In this document: positions 32,398-41,526 of the stretch, piece by piece
Layout: every line of letters begins with the position of its first letter
How positions within the stretch are numbered: the stretch's first letter is position 1
NCBI GenBank assembly: GCA_964632755.1
Contig: CAZWDT010000019.1
Span: 1 to 43,807 of the forward strand
From: JAFGMR01 sp964632755
Lineage (GTDB): Archaea; Halobacteriota; Methanosarcinia; Methanotrichales; Methanotrichaceae
Length of the DNA stretch: 43,807 nucleotides
Direction: 5' to 3'
The notes under the pieces: generated by a model
Databases searched by the model: none
What the model was told of the DNA's origin: nothing
What the model saw: only the letters and a program-made list of their open reading frames with translations
Position numbers and translations under genes: made by a program

Positions 32398-34305
32398 CTA
32401 GATCAGTCGAATGGTCTCCAGGTTCATGGGGGCCATGGTGGGAATCCTATGTCTCTTGTAGATGGAGCTTGCGAGGTCCAAGCAGTTGCTCTCGTCCCCA
32501 TGGTTGATCAGGACCCTTCCAGGCTTCGGATATATCCGCCGAATGTACTCCATCAGCTGGTTTCTGTCGGAGTGGCCGGAGAAGCCGTCCACGGTCAGGA
32601 CCTCCATCAAGATCTTTACCGTTTGGGTCTTGCCATCCACGGAGAGGGGGATCTCCTTCCATCCCTTCTGGATGCGCCTGCCTAGCGTCCCCTCCGCTTG
32701 ATATCCCACGATGACCAGCGCATTTCTCTCGTCCGGCCCAAGCCCCTTGAGGTATTCCATGATAGGGCCACCATTGATCATGCCGCTTGTGGCAAGAATG
32801 ACCGCCGGGGGCCCGTCCATGATCTCGGAGCGTTGCTTTGCGCTCGTCACCTGGACGAAGCACTCGGCGAGGAAGGGATTGATGCCCCTGTGGAATATGA
32901 GGTCCCTGAGCTCATTGTTCAGGTACTCGGGATAGGTGGTATGGATGGCTGTGGCCTCGTAGATCATGCCGTCGAGATATACCGGCACCTCTTCGATCGC
33001 TTTTCTGCGGAAGGCCTCCTCCAGGACAACCATCACCTCCTGGCTTCGACCAACGGCAAAGGCAGGGATGACGACCTTTCCGCCTCGTTTGATGGTATCT
33101 CTTACGATCCTCAGAAAGTGGGACTCGGCCTCCTTGCGGGAGGGCTGGATGCTGTTTGCCCCGCCGTATGTGGCCTCAATCACGAGGGTCTCGAGCCTTG
33201 GGAAGTTGTTGACAGCGGGATCGAAGAGCCTTGTGCGCTCGTATTTGAAGTCCCCGGTAAAGGCGACGTTGTAGAGGCCGTCTCCCACATGGAAATGGGC
33301 GATCGAGGAGCCAAGGATGTGGCCAGCGTTGTGCATGGTCAGCTTGGTGTCGGGGGCGATATCGGTCACGTCGCCGTAGTTCAGCGTGATCGTATGCTTC
33401 AGCGCCTCCCTGATCATGCTCGAGTCATAGGGAATCCGCTTTCCTTCCCTGCCTGCCACCTCGATGTAGTCCAGCTGCAAGAGGACTACGAGGTCTCTTG
33501 TGGGCGGCGTGCAGTATATGGGCCCCTCATAACCATACTTGTAAAGCATGGGAACGAGGCCGGAGTGGTCCAGGTGGGCATGGGTCAGCACCACGGCGTC
33601 TATCTGGTTTAGGGGATACACCTCGGGAACGTATAGGTAGGGCGTGGGGCTATCTTCTGATCCCACGTTGACCCCGCAATCTACGATGATCCTAGACTCT
33701 GGAGTCGACAGCAGCATGCAGCTTCGGCCTACCTCCCTACAGCCACCAAGCGTAGTTATCCTCACCCACTGATCCTTGGAGGCTATATCCCTGTGGATCT
33801 TCCTCCCCACGGTCTTCAATATGGCCTTGCGCTCGGACTGCACCGACCGTAGGTAATCCTTGATGTTGGCTATTGTGGACGAGCGAACAGGCGGGGTCCT
33901 CACAACCTTAGGGGTCCAGCCTATCAGCTTTGTGATCTCCCTCAACGTGGCCCCGTGCCTTCCTATAACCAGGCCCGGCTTCTCCGCCTCGATGACCACC
34001 TCGCCGGTCTCGCCGTCGAAGTAAAAATCGCTGAGGACGGCCTCCTTCGGTACCACGTCCTTGATCTTCTTCACCGCTCCCTCCGGGTCTGCTAGCACCT
34101 TCAGGTCTGGCCTGACAACTACGCGCTTGCGCAGGTCCTTTGCGAGCGAGCGGATTATCTCCGCATCATCTGCCAGTTTTCGAGGGTTATCGGTGTATAT
34201 CACCAGCTCCGGTCCCTCGAACTCAAGCCCGGTAACGTTGACGTCCGGGGGCAGCTTGCTCTGTATTTTTTGCCTGAGCTCAAATAGAACATCCTCAACC
34301 GACAA
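32398..34305 (-). CDS. fttA: KH / beta-CASP ribonuclease, transcription terminator factor aCPSF1 (FttA)
   Basis: A 635-residue protein. Residues 1-145 carry two KH-type domains with GLVIGRHG (111-118). A metallo-beta-lactamase domain follows with GGCREVGRSC and the zinc motif HAHLDH (242-247), then the beta-CASP domain and a C-terminal HSDRNQL and GRVLINHGDE segment. Family knowledge: archaeal aCPSF1/FttA is a 5'-3' exo- and endonuclease that ends transcription by RNA polymerase. The start is a TTG at 34305. It lies 21 bp after the proteasome beta gene, a linkage often seen in methanogens, and is probably co-transcribed with it. Confidence 0.96.
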   Translation of the reverse strand: MSVEDVLFELRQKIQSKLPPDVNVTGLEFEGPELVIYTDNPRKLADDAEIIRSLAKDLRKRVVVRPDLKVLADPEGAVKKIKDVVPKEAVLSDFYFDGETGEVVIEAEKPGLVIGRHGATLREITKLIGWTPKVVRTPPVRSSTIANIKDYLRSVQSERKAILKTVGRKIHRDIASKDQWVRITTLGGCREVGRSCMLLSTPESRIIVDCGVNVGSEDSPTPYLYVPEVYPLNQIDAVVLTHAHLDHSGLVPMLYKYGYEGPIYCTPPTRDLVVLLQLDYIEVAGREGKRIPYDSSMIREALKHTITLNYGDVTDIAPDTKLTMHNAGHILGSSIAHFHVGDGLYNVAFTGDFKYERTRLFDPAVNNFPRLETLVIEATYGGANSIQPSRKEAESHFLRIVRDTIKRGGKVVIPAFAVGRSQEVMVVLEEAFRRKAIEEVPVYLDGMIYEATAIHTTYPEYLNNELRDLIFHRGINPFLAECFVQVTSAKQRSEIMDGPPAVILATSGMINGGPIMEYLKGLGPDERNALVIVGYQAEGTLGRRIQKGWKEIPLSVDGKTQTVKILMEVLTVDGFSGHSDRNQLMEYIRRIYPKPGRVLINHGDESNCLDLASSIYKRHRIPTMAPMNLETIRLI

Positions 34306-34326
34306 AAGAACACATCCAAAAAAAGA

Positions 34327-34950
34327 TTATAGGGAAGCTTTGATCTCCTCTATCTCTTTATCCGGGACCACCTCGTATCCATCCCTAGTGATCCTCACTA
34401 ATTCTATAGTATCTCCAGAGGCGGAGTCTCGTTTCATAGCGTTGAATATGGCCTTGACCGCCAGTGCTGAACCATCCTGGATTCCGATGCCTGGGCGGTA
34501 CTGCGACTCCAGCACGCCGTAGGCTATTGGAGAGCCCGATCCAGAGGAGACTATATCATGCTCCTCGATCTGGCCGCCCAGGGCGTCAAGCGAATAAACC
34601 TTAGCTCCGCTCTTGTCCACCCCACCGACCACCAGCTGGACCATGTAAGGGAAGTATCGTCTCGCACTGAGCACATTGGATAGCAAGGACGTTATGGCCT
34701 TCAAGGTGAGGGTCTCTCCCCTTTGCATCCTGTAGAGCCTGGCCTCAACCTCGATCATCCTGACCAGGGCTTGGGCATCACCTACCACCCCCGCAGTAGT
34801 GAGCCCCACGAGGTCGTCGATCTGATAGATCTTCTGTGCGGTCCTGCTGGCTATGAAACTACCCATGGTAGCGCGGCTCTCCGATGCTAGGGCAACACCA
34901 CCATCGCAGACCACTGCAACCGTCGTTGTACCTTTGAACACGTCGACCAT
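34327..34950 (-). CDS. psmB: Proteasome beta subunit
   Basis: A 207-residue precursor. A seven-residue propeptide (MVDVFKG) precedes the catalytic Thr8 (TTTVAVVCDGGVALASESRA), with Asp24 (mature 17) and Lys40-region residues (FIASRTAQKI) of the Ntn-hydrolase centre. It forms the two inner rings of the 20S proteasome. I chose ATG 34950 because it gives the short archaeal propeptide and has GAGGT upstream; the frame stays open 39 codons further but without similarity. Confidence 0.97.
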   Translation of the reverse strand: MVDVFKGTTTVAVVCDGGVALASESRATMGSFIASRTAQKIYQIDDLVGLTTAGVVGDAQALVRMIEVEARLYRMQRGETLTLKAITSLLSNVLSARRYFPYMVQLVVGGVDKSGAKVYSLDALGGQIEEHDIVSSGSGSPIAYGVLESQYRPGIGIQDGSALAVKAIFNAMKRDSASGDTIELVRITRDGYEVVPDKEIEEIKASL

Positions 34951-35004
34951 CTGGATACCTCGAGCTAAAATTAGAAAACGGCTGCCCTTTCTCTGCCGCC
35001 ATCC

Positions 35005-35013
35005 ATATTTAAG
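35005..35013 (-). promoter_or_regulatory. TATA box of psmB-fttA
   Basis: cttaaatat on the minus strand, about 58 bp before ATG 34950, implying a leader of about 30 nt. Confidence 0.5.
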
Positions 35014-35099
35014 CCTTGCCCCTTTTACCGACCGATAGAAGCAACGACCGCAGAGGATAATTATCACTCCGCATAAGTAGGGGAGAGGGTGGTCTCTGG

Positions 35100-35900
35100 T
35101 TGAACTCCTGGATCTACAAGTATTACATAGAGCCCATAGTCATGGACTCCGGCTACAACCCGGTGAACACCATCACCTGGGCGGTCCTGCTCTGCCTCTC
35201 CATCCTCCTTCTCGTGCGGCTTCTTCGGAGGATGGCAATTGAGGTCAACGACGGCCTGGTCGTGGCAACGCTGCCCTACATCCTGGCCGGATCCACCCTC
35301 CGGGTGATCGAGGATGCCGAGATATTGGCCCCACCGGCGAAGTACCTGCTCATCACGCCCTTGATCTACATCCTCGTTGCGATGGTAGCAATGACTTCCC
35401 TCGTCTTGAGCTGGAGGGCGTACAGAAGCCTCAAGCCATACGCTGCCGCAGGCGTTATATGGACCGGGGCCAACCTGGCGCTGCTGCTCGGAGGGGGCGT
35501 GGCGCGTCCCTGGATCTTGGGTGTTGTGGCACTTTTGGGGACAGGCCTTACAGCCTCCATCTATTTCGCCCTTACCCGATTCGGCCAGTCGTTTCTGCAA
35601 AGCCGCTTCAACCAAATGATCCTATACAGCCATATGCTGGATGCAAGCTCCACTTATATCGGAGTGGACTGGCTCGGCTATCGGGAGAAGCACGTCGTGC
35701 CAAACCTAATGATCGATGCAGCGGGTACAGCCCTTGTGATGTTCCCCCTCAAGCTCGCAGTCATACTCCCGATCCTCGCAATAATCGATGGGAGCATGAG
35801 GGAAGAGGGGACGGCCAAGAGCCTGACCAAGCTTGTCCTCATCACTCTGGGCCTTGCTCCTGCCGTCCGAAACACGCTGCGAATGGCTTTGGGGATATGA
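35100..35900 (+). CDS. DUF63 integral membrane protein
   Basis: A 266-residue protein with about seven hydrophobic segments, among them AVLLCLSILLLVRLL, LLITPLIYILVAMVAM and ALVMFPLKLAVILPILAII. The family signature is LDASSTYIGVDWLGYREKHV, and a conserved acidic RVIEDAEIL loop. DUF63 is found in most euryarchaea; its function is not known. The start is TTG 35100 with GGGAGAGGGTGG upstream. It is divergent from psmB and converges on the PINA gene. Confidence 0.85.
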   Translation: MNSWIYKYYIEPIVMDSGYNPVNTITWAVLLCLSILLLVRLLRRMAIEVNDGLVVATLPYILAGSTLRVIEDAEILAPPAKYLLITPLIYILVAMVAMTSLVLSWRAYRSLKPYAAAGVIWTGANLALLLGGGVARPWILGVVALLGTGLTASIYFALTRFGQSFLQSRFNQMILYSHMLDASSTYIGVDWLGYREKHVVPNLMIDAAGTALVMFPLKLAVILPILAIIDGSMREEGTAKSLTKLVLITLGLAPAVRNTLRMALGI

Positions 35901-35912
35901 GCCAGTGACCCC

Positions 35913-37733
35913 TCAATACTCTGTCCGTCGGGCCTCCAGCCGATCCCCCTTCTTGATGCGGCGGATGATCTGCTTTGCCGTGTCGGAGGACTTGGCCATC
36001 CTTATATCCCCGCGCCTGCCGACGGTTGCGGTCAGGACCTGATCTCCTCCCACATATACGTCCACGCTCTCCCCGGCCCCGTCGCCTATCCAGAGGACGA
36101 GGTGGCGGGCGGTCTCCTCGATGCGGGGGGTTATGGCTCCCTCCTCCTCCCGTGTGCGCACGTCGATGTGCATTCCAAGCGCCTTCTCAAGCTGATCTAT
36201 GTTCCTCCCGGCCTTGCCTATCACCTTGGCGGCCTCGTCCTGGGGAACGCGAACGACCAGGCTATCGTCGGCTATCATCTCCACCTCAAAGGGACCCTTG
36301 ACGTGATGAGATATCTCCTTCTCTATCTCACGGGTGGCAAGCTTCCAGACGGGCTTCTTTCCCTTCGCCTTTGTTACGGGCATGACAACGATCTGCTCTC
36401 CATATGTGTACATCTCGTACTCGGCAGCCCCGGTCTCGAAGTCCTTCACAACGATTACAGGACGGGCGAGGTCAACCTCTATCATCCCCGAGGGCACCTT
36501 GACTGTGAACTCCACGTCGAGGACCTTTGTTACCTCGCCGCGCTCGATGAAGACCACCGTGTCCACAACCTGGGGGATCATGCCTAGCTCCACACGGCCG
36601 AGGAGCCGCTGCAATGCGTCTATGGGCTTATTCGCGTGGACCACACCGATCATCCCGACCCCTGCGAGGCGCATATCCGCGAAGACGGTGAAGTCCTTGG
36701 TTTTACGCACCTCGTCGTAGATCGTGTAATCCGGTCGGACGAGGAGGAGGATCTCTGCGGACTGCTCCATGCTACCCTCTAAGGGGCCGTATTGGGTGAT
36801 CTCGGGTGGCACTTGAAGTTCTCGGGGCGACTCCAGCGTCTTGACAATATAGTTGTTCTTATACAGATAATCAGCAACACCGGCTGCGAATGTGGACTTC
36901 CCAGATCCCGGTGGGCCGGCAATGAGGACTCCTCGTTGACCCTCCTTGATCCTCTCCTTCAGCTCTGCGTTGTGCTTGTAGGAGTCCAGGCTAACCTTGG
37001 CAACAGGGCGAACAGCGGTGATCTCAAGTCCGTCGGCGAAGGGGGGGCGCGCTATCGCTATCCTCATCGGTCCGAGCTGAATGATCGTTGCGCCGTTTTT
37101 CTCCATCTCTATGTGGCCATCGGGATCGACCTTCACCCGTTCGTATATCTCCCTCGCGATCTCCCTGATCTCCCTCTCGCTCTGGGGTTTCTCCGCGATC
37201 TTGACCAGGCCGAAGGATCCGATCTTGCCTCGCTTTGCCATCGGGAATGCCCCCTCTTTGAGGTGGACCGAGAGCGTATCCTCGGTGAAGTACCTCTCGA
37301 GGGAGATGGGTTTGATCTCGTCCCTTTGGGGTCGGACGTACTCGACCTCTATCCCCATGGCCTGGGCCACTCGGAATTGAATCATATCGCTTGTGAGGAA
37401 GGATGCGCCTAGATCCAGGGCCACATCGCGGATCATAGCATCTATCTCTCCACCCCCAGCAAGCTTGATCTGGTCGAGGTCTGGCCTCGTCCCCACGTAC
37501 TCCAGCTCGATCTTTCCTGCCTTCGCCTGCTCGGAGAGCCGGCGTAGTTCCTCCAGACCCTTTATCCCTGTATCCCTGCCGTGGTTTGCCTGAGCCTCGA
37601 GCTCAGCCACCACTGCCTCTGGCACCACTATCCTCCTTCCGGCCAGGGCACCTGACTTAACCCGGGCAGATATCCTGCCATCTATTACCACGCTGGTATC
37701 GGGCACTAGAAATTGAACCATCTTCACAAACAT
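35913..37733 (-). CDS. PIN-domain ATPase with KH domain (PINA type)
   Basis: A 606-residue protein. Residues 6-135 are a PIN nuclease-like domain (LVPDTSVVIDG, Asp12; VPEAVVAELE, Glu44; Asp116 in LTSDM). A PilT/VirB11-like ATPase follows with Walker A GPPGSGKST (273-281) and IYDEVRKTKDF. The C-terminal part has a KH domain (VIGKAGRNIDQLEKALG). The crenarchaeal member PINA is a hexameric ATPase that acts with Holliday-junction proteins; a role in DNA repair is inferred by family. ATG 37733 lies 26 bp after a TATA box, so it is leaderless; ATG 37721 is an alternative. Confidence 0.92.
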   Translation of the reverse strand: MFVKMVQFLVPDTSVVIDGRISARVKSGALAGRRIVVPEAVVAELEAQANHGRDTGIKGLEELRRLSEQAKAGKIELEYVGTRPDLDQIKLAGGGEIDAMIRDVALDLGASFLTSDMIQFRVAQAMGIEVEYVRPQRDEIKPISLERYFTEDTLSVHLKEGAFPMAKRGKIGSFGLVKIAEKPQSEREIREIAREIYERVKVDPDGHIEMEKNGATIIQLGPMRIAIARPPFADGLEITAVRPVAKVSLDSYKHNAELKERIKEGQRGVLIAGPPGSGKSTFAAGVADYLYKNNYIVKTLESPRELQVPPEITQYGPLEGSMEQSAEILLLVRPDYTIYDEVRKTKDFTVFADMRLAGVGMIGVVHANKPIDALQRLLGRVELGMIPQVVDTVVFIERGEVTKVLDVEFTVKVPSGMIEVDLARPVIVVKDFETGAAEYEMYTYGEQIVVMPVTKAKGKKPVWKLATREIEKEISHHVKGPFEVEMIADDSLVVRVPQDEAAKVIGKAGRNIDQLEKALGMHIDVRTREEEGAITPRIEETARHLVLWIGDGAGESVDVYVGGDQVLTATVGRRGDIRMAKSSDTAKQIIRRIKKGDRLEARRTEY

Positions 37734-37753
37734 CCTTATATGATTCTTGTTAC

Positions 37754-37764
37754 TATAAAATAAA
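37754..37764 (-). promoter_or_regulatory. TATA box of the PINA gene
   Basis: ctttattttatag on the minus strand, centred 26 bp before ATG 37733, the spacing for a leaderless start. Confidence 0.55.
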
Positions 37765-37765
37765 G

Positions 37766-38467
37766 CTATAGATATACTATATTCATCTTTCGCCTCTCCG
37801 CCATAAGGCCAAGGATGCGGTCCAGATCCAGAGCCCGTCTGGCCGCGTCGCTCGCCTCGGCCACCAGAGTCCTCTCACCTTTGGCCAGGGATCGTCCGAT
37901 CTCAGAGGAGGAAGGGCCGAATCCCGGATCCAACCTTTCTAGGAGATGGAGGCGTATACCACTTCCCGAGAAGCAATCATCGCCGATATGCCCGAGCTCT
38001 ATGAATACCCTTCGGCCGTGGGGAGAGGCTTGGAAGTCGATGGGAAAGCACGCAAACAACTGTCGGTCGTAGAGCCTCTTATCGGCCAGGAGCAAGCGGA
38101 GCTCCTCGACGAGATCCAAGGCCAGCCTTTCAAGGAGGATCTGACGCTCTTTGGAGTAGGCCGTGCACTTGGCGATGGTGAAGAGGCTGAGGTGGTGAAA
38201 AGGCATGGCCTTGACGTGGCAGTACTCATGGGAGTCCACAACGTCGTACTCGTCATTGAGCGGGAAGTAGGAGGATGCGTACTCGTCGCACTCTCGGCAT
38301 TTCATCTTCATGATGGTCTCCTTGTCGAGGAAGAGCGCCATGCCCTCCAAGAAAGAGAGGATATCGCCTATGCGATGGTTCAGCCCTTCGGGTAATCCCT
38401 GCTGTGCCGCCCTTACTACGAACTGGAGCTCATCCTTGCCCTCTGCCGCCCTATCATCGGAGGTCAT
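37766..38467 (-). CDS. Unrecognised Cys/His-containing protein
   Basis: A 233-residue soluble protein of no family I can name. Residues 57-90 hold a possible metal site: MKCRECDEYASSYFP (Cys57, Cys60) and SHEYCHVKAMPFHH (His80, Cys83, His84 and more His). The rest is mainly helical (RQILLERLALDLVEELRLLL) and ends with a basic helix (ARRALDLDRILGLMAERRKM). ATG 38467 has GGTGA six bases upstream. It ends 32 bp before the PINA gene on the same strand, inside which span the PINA TATA box lies, so the two may share or have separate transcripts. It is divergent from the pyruvate synthase operon. Confidence 0.7.
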   Translation of the reverse strand: MTSDDRAAEGKDELQFVVRAAQQGLPEGLNHRIGDILSFLEGMALFLDKETIMKMKCRECDEYASSYFPLNDEYDVVDSHEYCHVKAMPFHHLSLFTIAKCTAYSKERQILLERLALDLVEELRLLLADKRLYDRQLFACFPIDFQASPHGRRVFIELGHIGDDCFSGSGIRLHLLERLDPGFGPSSSEIGRSLAKGERTLVAEASDAARRALDLDRILGLMAERRKMNIVYL

Positions 38468-38613
38468 GATCGGTCACCTGTCCCAGGTCAGCGGAAGTTG
38501 CGCTTTAGACTGGCATTTGAACCATCTGGGATAAAAATCCTATGTTGACCCTGGAGATCTCCGAAAAGGCTATATCTTGTGCTATCCTCTCGCGATGGGT
38601 GAGGAGGTCAGGC

Positions 38614-39153
38614 TTGAAGGAGATTCGATTTCATGGTCGCGGCGGTCAAGGTGCCGTAACCGCAGCGGAGATGATTGCCGTCGCGGCCTTTGAGGACAGG
38701 AGGTTTTCCCAGGCGTTTCCAGCCTTCGGGGTGGAGAGAAGGGGCGCTCCTGTCATGGCTTTCGCAAGGATTGCGGACAAACCCATCCGCATGAGGAGCC
38801 AGATCTACCAGCCGGATTACGTCGTTGTGCAGGATGTCACGCTGCTGGAGGTGGTCGATGTTGCAAGCGGCCTGTTGCCCAGCGGGACGATCATCATCAA
38901 CGCCGACCGATCTGGGGAAGATCTACCTCTCGATACGGCTGCGAAGGTGGTCACGATCGATGCCACAAAGATCGCAATCGAGGTCCTGGGAAGGCCGATA
39001 GTGAATACCACAATGCTTGGTGCCTTCTGCGGAGCAACCGGCGAGGTTAGCCTCGAAGGCATCAACAAGGCGATCCTTGAGAGGTTCCCAGGCGAGCTTG
39101 GAAAGAAGAACTTGGTGGCGGTCAAGGCCGCGTATGAGAGGGTCACATCATGA
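38614..39153 (+). CDS. porG: Pyruvate synthase (pyruvate:ferredoxin oxidoreductase), gamma subunit
   Basis: A 179-residue gamma subunit with FHGRGGQGAVTAAEMIAVAA at the N-terminus and FGVERRGAPVMAFARI after it. It forms the CoA-binding part of the enzyme, which in acetate-using methanogens makes pyruvate from acetyl-CoA, CO2 and reduced ferredoxin. I chose TTG 38614: GAGGAGGT lies six bases upstream and family similarity begins there. The ATG at 38542 sits on the TATA-like ataaaaatcc and would add 24 unrelated residues. Its end overlaps porD by four bases. First gene of the porG-D-A-B run. Confidence 0.95.
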   Translation: MKEIRFHGRGGQGAVTAAEMIAVAAFEDRRFSQAFPAFGVERRGAPVMAFARIADKPIRMRSQIYQPDYVVVQDVTLLEVVDVASGLLPSGTIIINADRSGEDLPLDTAAKVVTIDATKIAIEVLGRPIVNTTMLGAFCGATGEVSLEGINKAILERFPGELGKKNLVAVKAAYERVTS

Positions 39154-39407
39154 AGCTCAGTCTTGGAGCAATGGCGGAGCCGGGCAGCACCAGGGTGACC
39201 AAGACCGGCGCTTGGAGGACGTTTGTCCCTCAGTTAGATCATGCGGCATGCATCAAGTGCAGCCTCTGCGAGATCTACTGTCCTGAGGCCTGCATACACC
39301 AGGTAGACGGCCTCTTCGTCCCCGACCTGGATTACTGCAAGGGCTGTGGGGTCTGTGCGAACGAGTGTCCCAGGAAAGCGATTGAGATGATCTTGGAGGA
39401 GAAGTAG
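39150..39407 (+). CDS. porD: Pyruvate synthase, delta subunit (2[4Fe-4S] ferredoxin)
   Basis: An 85-residue protein with two ferredoxin motifs: CIKCSLCEIYC (Cys34, 37, 40, 44) and CKGCGVCANEC (Cys63, 66, 69, 73). Each holds one [4Fe-4S] cluster that passes electrons between the beta subunit and external ferredoxin. It overlaps porG (ATGA) and is joined directly to porA (stop then ATG). Confidence 0.96.
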   Translation: MKLSLGAMAEPGSTRVTKTGAWRTFVPQLDHAACIKCSLCEIYCPEACIHQVDGLFVPDLDYCKGCGVCANECPRKAIEMILEEK

Positions 39408-40625
39408 ATGGCTGATAGTAGTGCGAATGCCGGACTGAAGCTGGAGAGCATGAAGGTTGTGGAAGGCTCATATGCCCTGGCCCATGCCGTGATGTGTTGC
39501 AGTCCAGACGTTGTATCTGCCTATCCCATAACCCCCCAGACGCATATCGTGGAGCATCTCTCCCAGTTCGTGGCCGATGGTTTGATGCCTTCGGAGTTCA
39601 TCACAGTTGACTCGGAGTTCTCCGCCCTCTCGGCCCTGGTGGGATCGAGCGTTGCCGGAGCTCGCTGCTACTCTGCCACCACAAGCCAGGGGCTCGCCCT
39701 GATGTTCGAGGTTCTCTACAACGTATCAGGCATGCGTCTGCCGGTCGTTATGACTGTGGCCAACAGGGCGCTCAGCGCCCCCCTGAGCATCTGGAACGAT
39801 CACCAGGACTCGATGGGAGTTCGCGACTCGGGATGGATTCAGTTATATGCAGAGAGCGTGCAGGAGGCGGTGGATCTAACACCCATTGCCTACAAGATCG
39901 CCGAGGACGAGGATATCCTCACGCCTGCGATGGTCTGCATGGATGGGTTCATTCTGACCCACGTCTACGAGCCGGTCCAGCTGCTCGATCTAGAGACGGT
40001 CAATGAATTTCTGCCACCTTATACACCCAAGATAGTCCTCGATCCCAAGAACCCAAAGACATTCGGAGCCTTCGTCGATCCAAGCATGTTCACGGAGTAC
40101 CGCTACATGCAATGCCAGGCACAGAATAAGGCGCTTTCGGCAATTGAGCGAGCCGATCGCGAGTTCTCCGAGATATTCGGCAGATCCTATGGCGGGCTTC
40201 TGGAGGTCTACGGCGGAGACGACGCAGAGGTCATGCTCATCGCCATGGGATCGGTCTCTGGGACCATCAAGGATACGATCGATGAATTGCGGAGCGATGG
40301 CGTCAAGGTCGGTCTGACAAGGATCAGGAGCTTTAGGCCTTTTCCCGTCGAAGCTATTCGAAAGGCTGTAGCGGACGCTCATGTGATCGCAGTGATCGAG
40401 AAGGATGTGACGGTAGGGAACGATGGAGCCCTCGTCTCCGAGATCAAGGCCGCTCTCTACAACAGCAAGGTTGGAATTCCAGTAATCGGCTTTGCCGTAG
40501 GGCTTGGTGGCCGCGATGTGACGGTTGCCGACGTTAAGAGGGCTGTTGCCAAGGCATTGGCCGCAAAGGATGGCCGGATGGACCACGAGTTCGAGTTCTT
40601 GAGTTTGAGAGAGGAGTTACTATAG
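39408..40625 (+). CDS. porA: Pyruvate synthase, alpha subunit
   Basis: A 405-residue alpha subunit. It begins with the family segment YPITPQTHIVEHLSQFVADG and has the SEFSALSALVGSSVAGARCY region that faces the cofactor, then the transketolase-C-like domain II (GSVSGTIKDTIDELRSDGVK, RIRSFRPFPVEAIRK). Length fits the separate four-subunit archaeal form. ATG 39408 follows the porD stop with no gap. Confidence 0.97.
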   Translation: MADSSANAGLKLESMKVVEGSYALAHAVMCCSPDVVSAYPITPQTHIVEHLSQFVADGLMPSEFITVDSEFSALSALVGSSVAGARCYSATTSQGLALMFEVLYNVSGMRLPVVMTVANRALSAPLSIWNDHQDSMGVRDSGWIQLYAESVQEAVDLTPIAYKIAEDEDILTPAMVCMDGFILTHVYEPVQLLDLETVNEFLPPYTPKIVLDPKNPKTFGAFVDPSMFTEYRYMQCQAQNKALSAIERADREFSEIFGRSYGGLLEVYGGDDAEVMLIAMGSVSGTIKDTIDELRSDGVKVGLTRIRSFRPFPVEAIRKAVADAHVIAVIEKDVTVGNDGALVSEIKAALYNSKVGIPVIGFAVGLGGRDVTVADVKRAVAKALAAKDGRMDHEFEFLSLREELL

Positions 40626-40636
40626 GAGGTGCACAA

Positions 40637-41512
40637 ATGCAGAATCTATTTGCCCCCGGTCATCGGGCTTGCGCCGGCTGCGCAATGCCAACGGCAGTGA
40701 AGCTCATCCTCGATGCGGCTGGGCCAAACACCATAGTTGCCTCTCCAACCGGCTGCCTGGAGGTGATCTCCACGCCCTTCCCGGAGAGCGCCTGGGAGGT
40801 TCCTTGGGTCCATTCCCTATTCGAGAATGCCGCGGCAGTTGCATCAGGAATCGACGTCGTCATGAAGCGGCTTGGGAAGGAGGATACGAACATCCTCGTG
40901 ATCGGCGGCGATGGCAGCACCTTCGATATCGGGATCGGATGTATCTCGGGGATGTTCGAGAGAGGCCACAACGTCAAGTACATCTGCTACGATAACGAGG
41001 CCTATATGAACACCGGCGTGCAGCGAAGCAGCTCCACGCCCTTCTGCACAAATACCACAACAACGCCTGCGGGCAAGGTTAGCTTCGGAAACCCGCTCCC
41101 CAAGAAAGATATGCCGGCAATCGCCGTTGCACATCGCGTGCCCTATGTGGCAACGGCATCCGTCGCCTATCCTGTGGACCTGCGAAAGAAGGTGAAGCGC
41201 GCCTGTGGGATAAAGGGCCCGGCCTATATTCAGATTAGCGCTCCGTGCATCACCGGCTGGAACTTCGAAGCTGGAAATACCATCGAGATCGCCCGGCTCG
41301 CTGTGGAGACATGTCTCTCGCCTCTCTACGAGTACGTGAACGGAGAGCTTGATGGTGTCAAGAAGGTCAGAAGCAAGAAGCCCGTCGAGGATTACCTGAA
41401 GACTCAGGGGCGCTATCGCCATCTCTTCCGCAAAGATGGTGGGGCCGAGGTGATAGGGAAGATCCAGGCAATGGCCGACGCCAATGCGTTGAAGTTCGGC
41501 CTCCTGGACTGA
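40637..41512 (+). CDS. porB: Pyruvate synthase, beta subunit (TPP-binding)
   Basis: A 291-residue beta subunit. Cys12, Cys15 (ACAGCAMP) and Cys40 (PTGCLEV), with a later Cys in APCITGW, hold the proximal [4Fe-4S] cluster. The TPP/Mg motif is GDGSTFDIGIG (91-101) with YDNEAYMNTG. It carries the catalytic thiamine pyrophosphate. ATG 40637 has a perfect GGAGGTG upstream, 11 bp after porA. Confidence 0.97.
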   Translation: MQNLFAPGHRACAGCAMPTAVKLILDAAGPNTIVASPTGCLEVISTPFPESAWEVPWVHSLFENAAAVASGIDVVMKRLGKEDTNILVIGGDGSTFDIGIGCISGMFERGHNVKYICYDNEAYMNTGVQRSSSTPFCTNTTTTPAGKVSFGNPLPKKDMPAIAVAHRVPYVATASVAYPVDLRKKVKRACGIKGPAYIQISAPCITGWNFEAGNTIEIARLAVETCLSPLYEYVNGELDGVKKVRSKKPVEDYLKTQGRYRHLFRKDGGAEVIGKIQAMADANALKFGLLD

Positions 41513-41526
41513 TTGAGGCGGATCAC

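Noticed and set aside
34951..35067. 39-codon extension of the proteasome beta subunit
   Set aside because: The archaeal propeptide is short, similarity starts at ATG 34950, and the TATA box lies inside the extension.
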